The position numbers and the translations under genes were made by a program. This document shows, one piece after another, positions 36,286 through 45,056 of a DNA stretch of 64,000 nt (positions are counted from its first letter, which is position 1; every line of letters starts with the position of its first letter). The notes beneath the pieces were generated by a model. The model was not told where the DNA came from, ran no database searches, and saw only the letters and a program-made list of their open reading frames with translations. Origin of the DNA: an uncultured Cohaesibacter sp. (lineage in GTDB: Bacteria; Pseudomonadota; Alphaproteobacteria; Rhizobiales; Cohaesibacteraceae). The stretch lies in assembly GCF_963676485.1 (NCBI RefSeq), contig NZ_OY781114.1:4604501-4668500 (forward strand). Reading direction: 5' to 3'.

Positions 36286-37566
36286 ATGAGCGAAGAAACA
36301 GCCCACGGCTTTTCCACTCTGGCCATCCACGCTGGCTCTCAAGCCGACCCGACGACAGGCGCACGGACAACCCCGATCTATCAGACGACGTCTTATCAGT
36401 TCCGTGATACCGAACATGCTGCCAATCTGTTCGCGCTCAAGGAATTCGGCAATATCTACACGCGGCTGACCAACCCGACGACAGCTGTTCTTGATGAACG
36501 CATTGCTGCGCTGGAAGGCGGCTCTGCCGGTGTTTCCGTTGCGTCTGGCCATGCAGCGCAGTTCGTAACCTTCCATTCCTTGATGGGACCGGGCGACAAT
36601 ATCGTAGCAGCCAACAAACTCTATGGCGGCACCTTCAACCAGTTCAACCACACTTTCAAAAGCTTTGACTGGCATGTCAAATGGTCTGATGCGCTTGATC
36701 CTGAAGCTGCGCGCAGCCTGATTGACGAGAAGACCAAGGCCATCTATATCGAGAGCCTGGCAAACCCGGGCGGTGTCATCTGCGATATCGAGGGCTTTGC
36801 CAAGGTTGCCAAGGATGCCGGCATTCCGCTGATTGTCGACAACACGATGGCCACACCTTATTTGTGCCGTCCTATTGAACATGGCGCCAACATCGTTCTG
36901 CATTCCATGACAAAGTTCATCGGCGGCCATGGCAACTCCATGGGCGGTGTGATCGTGGATGGCGGCAACTTCGACTGGTCCCAGTCTGACAAGTTCCCGA
37001 TGGTCAACACACCACGTGCCGAATATAACGGCGTCAATTTCACTGAGACATTCGGTCCGATGGCCTTTGCAATCACCTGCCGCACTCTTGGCTTGCGCGA
37101 TCTTGGCCCGTCCCTTTCGCCATTCAACGCTTTCCAGATCCTGACAGGCGTTGAAACTCTGCCTCTGCGTATGGATCGCCACTGCGAAAACGCTCTGGCC
37201 GTCGCCAAATGGCTCGAGAGCAATGAAAAGGTAAGCTGGGTTTCCTATGCTGGCCTTGAATCAAGCCCTCACAAGGCAGCGCAAGAAAAATATCTGCCAA
37301 AGGGCGCCGGATCAGTCTTCACCTTCGGTCTCAAGGGCGGCTATGACGCAGGCGTGAAATTCATCACCAGCCTCAAGCTGCTCAGCCATGTTGCCAATAT
37401 CGGCGACACACGCTCGCTGGCGATCCACCCAGCTTCCACGACCCACAGCCAGCTGACGGATGAGCAGAAAACCGCAGCGGGTGCCGCTCCAGATACTGTA
37501 CGCCTGTCTATCGGCATTGAAGATGTCAAAGACATTATCGCCGACCTTGAGCAGGCAATGGCCTGA
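36286..37566 (+). CDS. metY: O-acetylhomoserine aminocarboxypropyltransferase (sulfhydrylase)
   Basis: The 426-residue Cys/Met-metabolism PLP enzyme makes homocysteine (or methionine) from O-acetylhomoserine and sulfide (or methanethiol). Family marks are GFSTLAIHAGSQADPTTGAR, the Tyr in IYTRLTNPTTAVLDERIAAL, and SMTKFIGGHGNSMGG with Lys210 as PLP lysine. The long segment after the Lys (about residues 220-260) marks MetY rather than MetB/MetZ. ATG 36286 has GAGG six bases upstream. It is monocistronic with a strong terminator. Confidence 0.93.
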   Translation: MSEETAHGFSTLAIHAGSQADPTTGARTTPIYQTTSYQFRDTEHAANLFALKEFGNIYTRLTNPTTAVLDERIAALEGGSAGVSVASGHAAQFVTFHSLMGPGDNIVAANKLYGGTFNQFNHTFKSFDWHVKWSDALDPEAARSLIDEKTKAIYIESLANPGGVICDIEGFAKVAKDAGIPLIVDNTMATPYLCRPIEHGANIVLHSMTKFIGGHGNSMGGVIVDGGNFDWSQSDKFPMVNTPRAEYNGVNFTETFGPMAFAITCRTLGLRDLGPSLSPFNAFQILTGVETLPLRMDRHCENALAVAKWLESNEKVSWVSYAGLESSPHKAAQEKYLPKGAGSVFTFGLKGGYDAGVKFITSLKLLSHVANIGDTRSLAIHPASTTHSQLTDEQKTAAGAAPDTVRLSIGIEDVKDIIADLEQAMA

Positions 37567-37586
37567 TTCTTTAGCGAAATTGCATG

Positions 37587-37616
37587 AAAAGGCCGGGAAC
37601 ATTCCCGGCCTTTTTT
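37587..37616 (+). terminator. Terminator of metY
   Basis: AAAAGGCCGGGA and TCCCGGCCTTTTTT form a perfect stem with a short loop followed by a T tract, 20 bp after the metY stop. Confidence 0.93.
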
Positions 37617-37734
37617 ATATCTGCCATGCTCTGACCACACCCAACCGTTTATGCTCATTGTTTGCCCCCTTGTCAGCACACGAGGGTGTGCATAGGTTTG
37701 ATGATTGAAGAGCATCCGTTGCAAGGTCAGACGC

Positions 37735-38160
37735 ATGAATTTTGATGAACACTATAATCTCGCCATTGCCGAACTCAAACGCACGACCATTGTGGAAGGA
37801 AACTATGCCCCACCGCTGCATCGTTTTCTGCGTGGCCGAGGCGTCAAGCTCAAGCCGCCACACTATAACACGATCGGCATGAATATCCTGATCACCGGCA
37901 TCCCCTTTGCTGTGCTATGGGGCGCGATCATGTGGTTCATTCTCTGGCAAAGCCAGAAGCTAACCCCCTTCATGGCTATCGGCGCAGCGCTTGTTGCAGG
38001 CGCCATTTTCGGGATTTTCATGTCGCTCTATTATCGCTGGTCTTTCAACAGGAATGATCTGACCAAATGGGAAAAGCTGGAACCTGAAGCAGAACAAACG
38101 CACGGCCAGACTGAAGAAGATGGCTCAATTTCCAAGCCTTCAACCAAGGTAAGTTCCTGA
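37735..38160 (+). CDS. DUF6404-like membrane protein
   Basis: The 141-residue protein has an N-terminal soluble part with NYAPPLHRFLRGRGVKLKPP, then two transmembrane helices (NILITGIPFAVLWGAIMWFI and FMAIGAALVAGAIFGIFMSL) and a short charged tail. The pattern matches what I know as DUF6404. The function is unknown. ATG 37735 begins the conserved MNFDEHYN and has AAGG upstream. It is convergent with ctaA. Confidence 0.72.
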   Translation: MNFDEHYNLAIAELKRTTIVEGNYAPPLHRFLRGRGVKLKPPHYNTIGMNILITGIPFAVLWGAIMWFILWQSQKLTPFMAIGAALVAGAIFGIFMSLYYRWSFNRNDLTKWEKLEPEAEQTHGQTEEDGSISKPSTKVSS

Positions 38161-38216
38161 AAAAGCGGAACCAAATCACTTCGCCAAATTTGTTTCAAGT
38201 CCAACGATCTGCTTTG

Positions 38217-39314
38217 TCAGTATTTTCTGGCATTGTCGTAGAGGTCTCGCATCATGAGTGTCGCTGCGGCCAGGACGAGCATGGCACCTGCCTGATGCAA
38301 CAGAGCCAGAGAGAAAGGCACAGCAAACAGCAAGGTGGCGATGCCGATCGCAACCTGAAAGCCTATCAGGCCAACCAGTAGGTTGGCCGGAAACGCCATA
38401 TCACCCTTGAATGGATCACGCCGGATGCGGAACCAAAGCAAGAAGCAGATGGCTACGACCAGATAAGCCATCATGCGGTGGTTAAATTGAATGGTCGCAT
38501 GATCCTCGAATATGGAATGCCAGACGGAGCTGCCATCATAGATCCGCTCGGGGATGATCCCGCCATCCATCAAGGGCCATGTGTTGAAGATGAGGCCGGC
38601 ATGGGTTCCGGCCACAAGGGCACCAAGGAAGATCTGCACAAAGATGCAAAGGGTCAGCAATCCCATCAACCAGACATGTCGATCCGCGCTAACGCATTCA
38701 CGCATCTTCTGACCGGTTCGATAGCCACGGGCAACCCAAAGCAGCGCAAAGAATATGATCGAGGCCAGTATCAAGTGGGTAGCAAGGCGATATTGGCTGA
38801 CATCAACACGCCCCACCAATCCGGATGCGACCATCCACCAGCCGACAGCTCCTTGCAGCCCCCCAAGGCCTAGCAGCACCAACAATCGCGGCTTTAATGA
38901 TGAGGTCACACGACCAGAAAGCCAGAAATAGAGCATTGGAACAAAGAAGGCGACACCAATGAACCGCCCTAGCTGCCTATGCCCCCATTCCCACCAGAAT
39001 ATGGTTTTGAATTCTTCCAGCGTCATCCCCTTGTTGACCCGCTCATATTCAGGGATTTGCTGGTATTTGACAAATTCTTCCTGCCATTCCTCGACGGATA
39101 GCGGAGGAATCGCGCCATGGATAGGCTTCCACTCCGTGATTGAAAGCCCTGAATCTGTCAGTCGGGTAATGCCGCCCACGACCACCATCAGGAAAACGAG
39201 AAAAGCAATGGAATAAAGCCAAAAGCGCACCATAGGACGAGATCTGTTGGCTTTGTCTTCGCCCTTTTCGACATAATAGATCGCGCTTTCCAAAGCAGCT
39301 TCATTCCTCGCCAT
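38217..39314 (-). CDS. ctaA: Heme A synthase (COX15/CtaA type 2)
   Basis: The 365-residue inner-membrane protein oxidises the C8 methyl of haem O to a formyl group for cytochrome aa3 oxidase. Eight helices and the conserved histidines are visible: WEWGHRQLGRFIG, LATHLILAS, FNHRMMAYLV and LALLHQAGAMLVLA. GGITRLTDSGLSITEWKPIHG is the family signature. No other oxidase gene is in the window. The gene lies next to DUF2842, the usual order in Hyphomicrobiales. Confidence 0.97.
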   Translation of the reverse strand: MARNEAALESAIYYVEKGEDKANRSRPMVRFWLYSIAFLVFLMVVVGGITRLTDSGLSITEWKPIHGAIPPLSVEEWQEEFVKYQQIPEYERVNKGMTLEEFKTIFWWEWGHRQLGRFIGVAFFVPMLYFWLSGRVTSSLKPRLLVLLGLGGLQGAVGWWMVASGLVGRVDVSQYRLATHLILASIIFFALLWVARGYRTGQKMRECVSADRHVWLMGLLTLCIFVQIFLGALVAGTHAGLIFNTWPLMDGGIIPERIYDGSSVWHSIFEDHATIQFNHRMMAYLVVAICFLLWFRIRRDPFKGDMAFPANLLVGLIGFQVAIGIATLLFAVPFSLALLHQAGAMLVLAAATLMMRDLYDNARKY

Positions 39315-39540
39315 TCTAAGCCCCTATCCGTTTCAAAGCCCCAACCTCTTTACGCAAGCATCCCTGCTTGCGCACGTCGGGTCAAGGCGACTGAGGGCTA
39401 AAATGTTCGAAAACCGCGCATATCTGCCAAGATAGGGCCAGATCTAATTCCTTTGTCGGATCAAGGAGATGCCTTTTTTGCTTTTCACAGCCCAATTGCT
39501 AAGCTATTAGGACCGGGAACCGCAGACCACTGGAGCCGTT

Positions 39541-39744
39541 ATGAGCCAACGCACACGCAAATTCTTCGGCATGATCATGCTCGTTTCATGGGTCGTCATT
39601 TATGCAGCAGTGGGCATGACGATCGGCGCGGCGGTCGTTGCCAACGCAAGCCCGCTGGCGCAGATCCTTTTCTTCCTGATTACCGGCCTTATATGGATCG
39701 TGCCCGCCGGGCTGATCATTCGCTGGATGGAAAAACAGGCCTAA
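39541..39744 (+). CDS. DUF2842 small membrane protein
   Basis: The 67-residue protein has two transmembrane helices (MIMLVSWVVIYAAVGMTIGA and LFFLITGLIWIVPAGLIIRW) and the conserved end RWMEKQ. It matches DUF2842, a family restricted to alphaproteobacteria and often beside ctaA. The function is unknown; a link to oxidase assembly is only suggested by the neighbourhood. Confidence 0.85.
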   Translation: MSQRTRKFFGMIMLVSWVVIYAAVGMTIGAAVVANASPLAQILFFLITGLIWIVPAGLIIRWMEKQA

Positions 39745-39761
39745 TCATTGGTCGCCTTGCC

Positions 39762-41555
39762 TTATTCAGCGGCTTGCAGCAAAGAAGCCTGCTCTTCATC
39801 AACCTTGTCTGAAGTGTCGCCAAACTCCAGATCTGTCACGATCAAGCTGTCTGCGAATCCGAGATGTCCAACCGCTTCATGCAATTGAGCAACCTCGGCA
39901 TCTGCGATTTCAGGCACAATGACGAAGGCGATTGCATCAGGAACAGAAGCAAACCCGCGCAGGATGCTCACATCTTCGCATGAGGTTCCCAAATCAAGCA
40001 TTACGATATCGTAGGCGGCTTCCAGGGCTATCAGCAATGCGTGAAACTCAGCGGAGAGCAAATCACTGCGGTTAAGCTGTCGGCTACCTGCACTGATAAA
40101 TTTAACCTTACCGTTCCATTCTTCGTCGATGAAGTCTGAAAAGCTGCCATTGCCATCCAACAGGTCGGCGATACCATAAGGTGCCTGCCCGTCGCTATCC
40201 GACTTGCCAAGGCTATCGGATATCAAATTGACATAAGCAACCGAGCGTTCTCTTACAAAACGATTGGCCAGAGCATGCCCCCTCGCCCCCCAGGCTTTGT
40301 CTTGGGCCATCAGCACAATGCGCGCATGGGTAACATCGCTAAGCTGCTCAGCAACCAGGTCAAAGAAGACGTCCGCACGGCTATTGCTTTTCTGCTCCAA
40401 GGGCAATGCGGCATGACTATTGGCCGCTTGTCGGGTCGGAACCATCTGAATGTCAGCACTCGGCATTGCGGGCAGCTCAACCGGACGAGGAAATTTCAGG
40501 CGCACTTCTTGTGGCAATGTCGGTTCATTCGTTTGCCGAGTGCTTCTCTCTGTCGCCTTACTCTTCATGCGCAAGAGGCCAGCATGCCAGATCAACCCCA
40601 GCAGAAACACCATGCCAAAGCTCATAAAGGCCCATAGATAAGAAGCCTTTGAAATGGGCGTGTAGGCAGCTGTGGCCCTTACAAGCAAGCGCGCGGCTGG
40701 TGGCAGCAAATCAAGCGTCGACAGGGTTCTGAGCTCGGCTTGCCTCACGCGAAGCCGCTCAACCATCTGCGCACGGCCTTTTTCTTGCGCCTCGATCAAG
40801 CCGGGTTTCTCAGCACTCTCTAGGGCCCCTTTTTTCAACGAAATACTCCGAACCGCACCAGGCAGAGCTTGGTCAGCGCCTGCATCGCCACCTCGTTTCA
40901 ATTGAGATGAAAGGGACTGGATCTGACCATTCAATTTGTCGATTGAAACATTCAGATCCTTGCGGCGCGTTTGTGAGAGCAAATCGATATAGGCCTCGGC
41001 AAGGCTATTGGCTATCTTGGCAGCCGCATCGGCTTTTGGCGCTTTCATCGAGATCGTGATGACGCGCCTCGGGGCCAAGCGCTCGATGCTGAGAGATTGT
41101 TGCACACGGTCAATCACAGCCTCTCTGGTGGTAACCGAAAGAGAGCCAAGGCGGATCATGGTTCCAATCGTCTGCAAGGCTCCATTAGATGCGAAGCTTT
41201 TATCTTGTGTCAGGTGCAACTGATCAACAATGTTCGACAGGACCTTCGGGCTTTTCAGATCTTCAATAAGCTTGTCAGCCAATTCTGTTTGGCTTTCAAC
41301 GCTCTGATCCAACGAGGCAGTCCCTGCGACTGACGGGAGATACTGCTCCTGTGGGGCCAACAGAAGAATGCGCGCTTCGGATTGGTAATCATCTGCCTGA
41401 TAGCTCTTGCAAGCAAATGAAGACGCGCCAACGATCAGCGACAAGAGCGCCAACCGTACGATCTTTCGTGGAAATATATTCAAGGCTGCGAGTGAATGAT
41501 GCGTCTGTTTGCCTTCGCCTTTTTCGCTCATGCGGTTCTCAATCTTTGCTGCCAT
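39762..41555 (-). CDS. Wzz/BY-kinase-like exopolysaccharide protein with degenerate nucleotide site
   Basis: The 597-residue protein combines a Wzz/GumC-type chain-length domain (TM1 about 31-49, periplasmic coiled coil 190-280, TM2 about 303-325) with a cytosolic domain at 395-575 shaped like a bacterial tyrosine kinase. Where the Walker A motif should be (about 414-430) the sequence reads VLMAQDKAWGARGHALANRF, lacking GK[S/T]; a Walker B-like IVMLDLG remains near residue 535. No tyrosine cluster is present at the C-terminus. The kinase half is probably inactive or regulatory. It is divergent from the Wza-type gene and belongs to the same polysaccharide module. Confidence 0.82.
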   Translation of the reverse strand: MAAKIENRMSEKGEGKQTHHSLAALNIFPRKIVRLALLSLIVGASSFACKSYQADDYQSEARILLLAPQEQYLPSVAGTASLDQSVESQTELADKLIEDLKSPKVLSNIVDQLHLTQDKSFASNGALQTIGTMIRLGSLSVTTREAVIDRVQQSLSIERLAPRRVITISMKAPKADAAAKIANSLAEAYIDLLSQTRRKDLNVSIDKLNGQIQSLSSQLKRGGDAGADQALPGAVRSISLKKGALESAEKPGLIEAQEKGRAQMVERLRVRQAELRTLSTLDLLPPAARLLVRATAAYTPISKASYLWAFMSFGMVFLLGLIWHAGLLRMKSKATERSTRQTNEPTLPQEVRLKFPRPVELPAMPSADIQMVPTRQAANSHAALPLEQKSNSRADVFFDLVAEQLSDVTHARIVLMAQDKAWGARGHALANRFVRERSVAYVNLISDSLGKSDSDGQAPYGIADLLDGNGSFSDFIDEEWNGKVKFISAGSRQLNRSDLLSAEFHALLIALEAAYDIVMLDLGTSCEDVSILRGFASVPDAIAFVIVPEIADAEVAQLHEAVGHLGFADSLIVTDLEFGDTSDKVDEEQASLLQAAE

Positions 41556-41747
41556 GCCACTCCCCTTGTGCTTAGGCTATTGAGCGCAAAGTATGGTAAC
41601 CACTTTATTAACAAGAGAGCATTTACTCGCCCCAGCAGTGCAAAATGAAACAGAACCGATAAATAAAGGACAGATCCTTGCAAAATTTACTCAACATTAA
41701 CCACGATATAGCTTGAGTATTAGTGAGTTAATCTAGCGAGTCGATCC

Positions 41748-42302
41748 ATGTTTCGTTTTTTGATCATTATGGTTTTAGCCTTCGCGGTCAGCAGCTGTTC
41801 CAGCTATCGCCCTGCGGGAGATGCATTTCATAAGTCCCTCGTTGCGCCTTATGAGCTGGATGCTGGAGATCGCGTGCGTGTCACGGTTTTCAATCAGGAT
41901 GATCTAAACAAGGATTATCTCGTTGATCAGGCTGGCTACGTTTCCATTCCGCTGATCGGCAATGTGCCTGCACGCGGCAAGCAAACCAGCGAGTTGGCCA
42001 AGGACATCGCACAGAAGCTGAGCAACGGCTATGTGCGCAATCCCGATGTTTCTGTCGAAATTGCACAATACAGGCCCTTTTTCATAATGGGAGAAGTGAA
42101 TTCGGCCGGCCAGTATTCTTATGTAAGCGGAATGACGGTGCAGACCGCCATTGCCATCGCAGGCGGATTTACGCCGCGCGCCCAGCAGCGCTATGTTGAT
42201 ATAACACGCCAATTGAACGGCAAGATCCTAACGGGACATGTTCGCCTTACCTCTCCGGTTCGTCCGGGAGACACCATTTATATTCGCGAACGACTATTCT
42301 GA
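41748..42302 (+). CDS. Polysaccharide export lipoprotein (Wza/GumB-like)
   Basis: The 184-residue outer-membrane polysaccharide exporter has a lipoprotein signal (MVLAFAVSSCSSY, Cys17), the Poly_export domain (YELDAGDRVRVTVFNQDDLN, GYVSIPLIGNVPARG) and a SLBB-type beta-grasp (ALEVQ-like region FFIMGEVNSAGQYSYVSGMT). At 184 residues it is the short form, without the C-terminal helix that crosses the outer membrane in Wza. It works with the Wzz-like protein and the priming transferase on both sides. Confidence 0.92.
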   Translation: MFRFLIIMVLAFAVSSCSSYRPAGDAFHKSLVAPYELDAGDRVRVTVFNQDDLNKDYLVDQAGYVSIPLIGNVPARGKQTSELAKDIAQKLSNGYVRNPDVSVEIAQYRPFFIMGEVNSAGQYSYVSGMTVQTAIAIAGGFTPRAQQRYVDITRQLNGKILTGHVRLTSPVRPGDTIYIRERLF

Positions 42303-42479
42303 AAAAATCTTGAGTTCAAAGCTTGATTACATCGCATTGCTGCGCATAAGACTTCATTAACCAACATATCCAATGCCAACCAACTTTGCGTTTTGTGATC
42401 AAGCAATTAAAACTTAATCAGACTTTGTTTGCTATATCTCTGGTTGGGACAATAATTTTTTGAATGTGGGTGATCCAGA

Positions 42480-44027
42480 ATGCAGCCTCTTGATCCGATT
42501 GATCCGAGGACAGCCTTCACTTCGCGCGCCGTATTAGATGCCAATGAGCCAACTGTCGATAAGAACAAGGATGCTCATATTACGGATCTGGCGAGAGAAG
42601 TGGCTGCCGAGTTTTCCGAAACCACCTATGCACCGGGTATCGTGCGGGGGTTATTTCAGCTATTTGATTTTGTCGTGTTGGCTCTTTTGGGGTTTATATC
42701 CGCCAAAATGATGGGTGGAGCCTTAATCGCAGGCATGCACCTCCCTCTTCTACTTTCCATAGCAGGCGCAGCTCTGTTCGGCTTGTTTCTCCTTTCTGTC
42801 GATGGATATTCGATCCTCGACATGAACCATCTTGCGCCACAAATCGGCCGGACAATCGGCGCGTGGACTATGGTAATTGGCCTGTTTCTGCTTGTCTTTT
42901 ACCTTTCCCAAACGCCAATCAGTGCCAATCGTAGCTGGCTGGGCATTTGGTTCCTCTCTGGAATCCTTACGGTTTCTATCATTCGTGCAATAGAATCTTT
43001 TCTGGTACGCATTTGGCAGCAGAATGGCCGACTTGAACGTCGTGCCGTGATTGTTGGTGGGGGCGACCCGGCCGCGCAAATCATCACATCTCTTGAGGCT
43101 CAGGAAAATAACGATATTCGTATCTGCGGTATCTTCGATGATCGTGATGATGAACGCTCACCACCAGTCGTCGCGGGCTACCCAAAGCTGGGCACAGTGG
43201 ACGACCTTGTCGAATTCTCTCGCCTTTGCAAGATCGACATGCTGATCGTGACCATCCCGGTATCTGCCGAGAAACGCGTTTTGCAGATGCTACACAAATT
43301 ATGGATTCTGCCGCTCGATATCCATCTCAGCGCCCATATGAACAAGATGCAGTTTCGCAGACGCACTTATTCCTATGTGGGCAATCTGCCTACTGTTCCG
43401 GTTTTTGCAAAGCCCATCGCCAACTGGGGTGGCCTGCTGAAAAGAGTGGTCGATATTACGGTTGCCAGCCTGTCCGTTGTCGCTCTTTCCCCTCTTCTGA
43501 TCGGAACAGCGATTGCCATCAAGCTTAATAGCAAGGGCCCGGTTATTTTCCGGCAGAAGCGCCTCGGCTTTAACAATGAAGAAGTCGTGATCTACAAGTT
43601 CCGCTCACTTTATCATTCCCAAAGCGATCAGACCGCGCAAAAATCTGTAACCAAGAATGACAGCCGTGTCACCAAGGTTGGGCGCTTCATACGCAAAACA
43701 TCCATTGATGAACTCCCTCAATTGTTCAACGTCATTTTGGGCTCTTTGTCGTTGGTGGGGCCGCGTCCGCATGTTCCGCGGCAGCAAACCAACGAGCGCT
43801 TGTTTGAGGAAGTTGCCGATGGCTACATGGCCAGACACAAGGTTAAACCCGGAATCACCGGCTGGGCCCAGATCCATGGCTGGCGTGGCGAAATTGACGA
43901 TGATGACAAGCTGAAACAGCGTGTTCAGCACGATATCTACTATATCGAGAACTGGTCTCTTGCACTCGACCTTTACATTCTGATTGTCACACCGTTCAAA
44001 CTGTTCAGTCAGGATGGCGCCTATTAG
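42480..44027 (+). CDS. Undecaprenyl-phosphate sugar phosphotransferase (full-length PNPT/WcaJ type)
   Basis: The 515-residue enzyme starts polysaccharide repeat units by moving a hexose-1-phosphate onto undecaprenyl phosphate. It has an N-terminal four-helix membrane part, a Rossmann-like CoA-binding-type domain (RRAVIVGGGDPAAQII), a further membrane segment (VDITVASLSVVALSPLLIGT) and the catalytic domain with KGPVIFRQKRLGFN, FRSL, TSIDELPQLFNVILG and LVGPRPHVP. The catalytic Asp-Glu pair in SIDELPQ is intact. The sugar (glucose or galactose) is not determinable. Confidence 0.93.
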   Translation: MQPLDPIDPRTAFTSRAVLDANEPTVDKNKDAHITDLAREVAAEFSETTYAPGIVRGLFQLFDFVVLALLGFISAKMMGGALIAGMHLPLLLSIAGAALFGLFLLSVDGYSILDMNHLAPQIGRTIGAWTMVIGLFLLVFYLSQTPISANRSWLGIWFLSGILTVSIIRAIESFLVRIWQQNGRLERRAVIVGGGDPAAQIITSLEAQENNDIRICGIFDDRDDERSPPVVAGYPKLGTVDDLVEFSRLCKIDMLIVTIPVSAEKRVLQMLHKLWILPLDIHLSAHMNKMQFRRRTYSYVGNLPTVPVFAKPIANWGGLLKRVVDITVASLSVVALSPLLIGTAIAIKLNSKGPVIFRQKRLGFNNEEVVIYKFRSLYHSQSDQTAQKSVTKNDSRVTKVGRFIRKTSIDELPQLFNVILGSLSLVGPRPHVPRQQTNERLFEEVADGYMARHKVKPGITGWAQIHGWRGEIDDDDKLKQRVQHDIYYIENWSLALDLYILIVTPFKLFSQDGAY

Positions 44028-44102
44028 AGAGTCGAAGGATTTCACAGCCATAACCACGACCGGCTAAGGCGATAATCTGTCGACAATTCAGAACCTTATC
44101 AA

Positions 44103-44133
44103 CACGCCATACATCCATTTGATGTATGGCGTG
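44103..44133 (+). terminator. Hairpin after the sugar phosphotransferase gene
   Basis: A perfect 13-bp stem (CACGCCATACATC / GATGTATGGCGTG) with a 5-nt loop is followed by the weakly T-rich CATTCTTTTCC. It lies 76 bp after the stop, before tRNA-Pro. Confidence 0.7.
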
Positions 44134-44222
44134 CATTCTTTTCCAGAAAGCTTGAGGATAATGTGCATCTGGCGATCTCAAACATTGCAAGATGATGACA
44201 TAGCCATTATAAAGCCTCTTGT

Positions 44223-44299
<77 letters not shown>

Positions 44300-44728
44300 A
44301 TTTTCCTTCCCCGCAGTAGTCCCCAAAAGCAAAATCATCAAACTCGATATATTGATGTATGTCGCGCAAGCACTTGCGTTGTTCGCACTCGCGAGAGCCT
44401 TTGCCCATAAGGCTTCGCCTTGGCATGTGCATGTCATAAAGATGCAACACGACCTTTATAGAAATTCCCCTAGTAGACATCCAAAAGATCCCCCCCCTTG
44501 TGTCGATCATGACGACGCAGCATGGGGAGCGCGATTTCGTGTCGCGCACGAAGATTATTGAATGAAATACACCAGAACGTCGTGACCACTGACCGTGCAT
44601 GACGTATTTGATGGCCCTGTCGGATGGTGGGGCCATCTTTTTTGTATCGGCTGCCTCTCGGCTCGATTCGCTAAAATTTTAGGGGATCCAGTAGCAAGAC
44701 GTTAAAAGCTGACCAATATAATCACTTT
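44300..44728. other. Region between tRNA-Pro and the rod-like gene, with an orphan terminator
   Basis: This 429-bp stretch has no recognised protein gene. A 68-codon frame from ATG 44355 (+) lacks a ribosome-binding site and resembles nothing known. The region contains a C8 run at about 44491-44498 and ends in the strong terminator at 44610-44643. It could be the long 3' trailer of the tRNA-Pro transcript or an independent small RNA. Confidence 0.5.
44610..44643 (+). terminator. Strong intrinsic terminator with no obvious gene upstream
   Basis: GATGGCCC and GGGCCATC form an 8-bp stem followed by TTTTTT. The nearest upstream gene on this strand is tRNA-Pro, 310 bp away. Confidence 0.8.
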
Positions 44729-45022
44729 ATGATTTCAGCTTTGTCCATATCAACAGCCGGCATGATTGCCGCATCCGACCGCCTTGAGGATATCGCATCA
44801 GGGATAGCCAATCCTGTTGCTGATAATGCGGCTCAACCGGCGACCTCTACGAGTCGGCAAATCAGGCCAGAGGAGTCCATCGCTCCGGTCTCTGCTGCGC
44901 CGGATCTGGACCCGTCTCGCCTTATCGAACTGATAGAAACGGAAGCTGCTTTCAACGCCAGTGCTTTGGCCACAAAGACCGTTGCCAGCGCTTCGCAAGA
45001 GCTGATGGACGCTTTAAGCTAA
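44729..45022 (+). CDS. Miniature flagellar-rod-like protein
   Basis: The 97-residue protein looks like the two ends of a flagellar rod/hook protein joined without the middle. The start MISALSISTAGMIAASDRLE followed by DIASGIANP follows the FlgC/FlgG N-terminal pattern (A...SGL.A...RLD..A.NIAN). The end LIELIETEAAFNASALATKT then VASASQELMDAL follows the C-terminal helix pattern (..MI..Q.AYEAN...I...DEM...L). The linker is Ala/Pro/Ser-rich. No other flagellar gene is near. It may be a conserved small family rather than a decayed gene. Confidence 0.6.
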   Translation: MISALSISTAGMIAASDRLEDIASGIANPVADNAAQPATSTSRQIRPEESIAPVSAAPDLDPSRLIELIETEAAFNASALATKTVASASQELMDALS

Positions 45023-45056
45023 TTTTCCCGAAAATAGATCAACGTTACCAGAACGG

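Noticed and set aside
44355-44561. 68-codon frame after tRNA-Pro
   Set aside because: No ribosome-binding site, no family pattern, and a His/Pro-rich end unlike neighbouring proteins. A small RNA is at least as likely.
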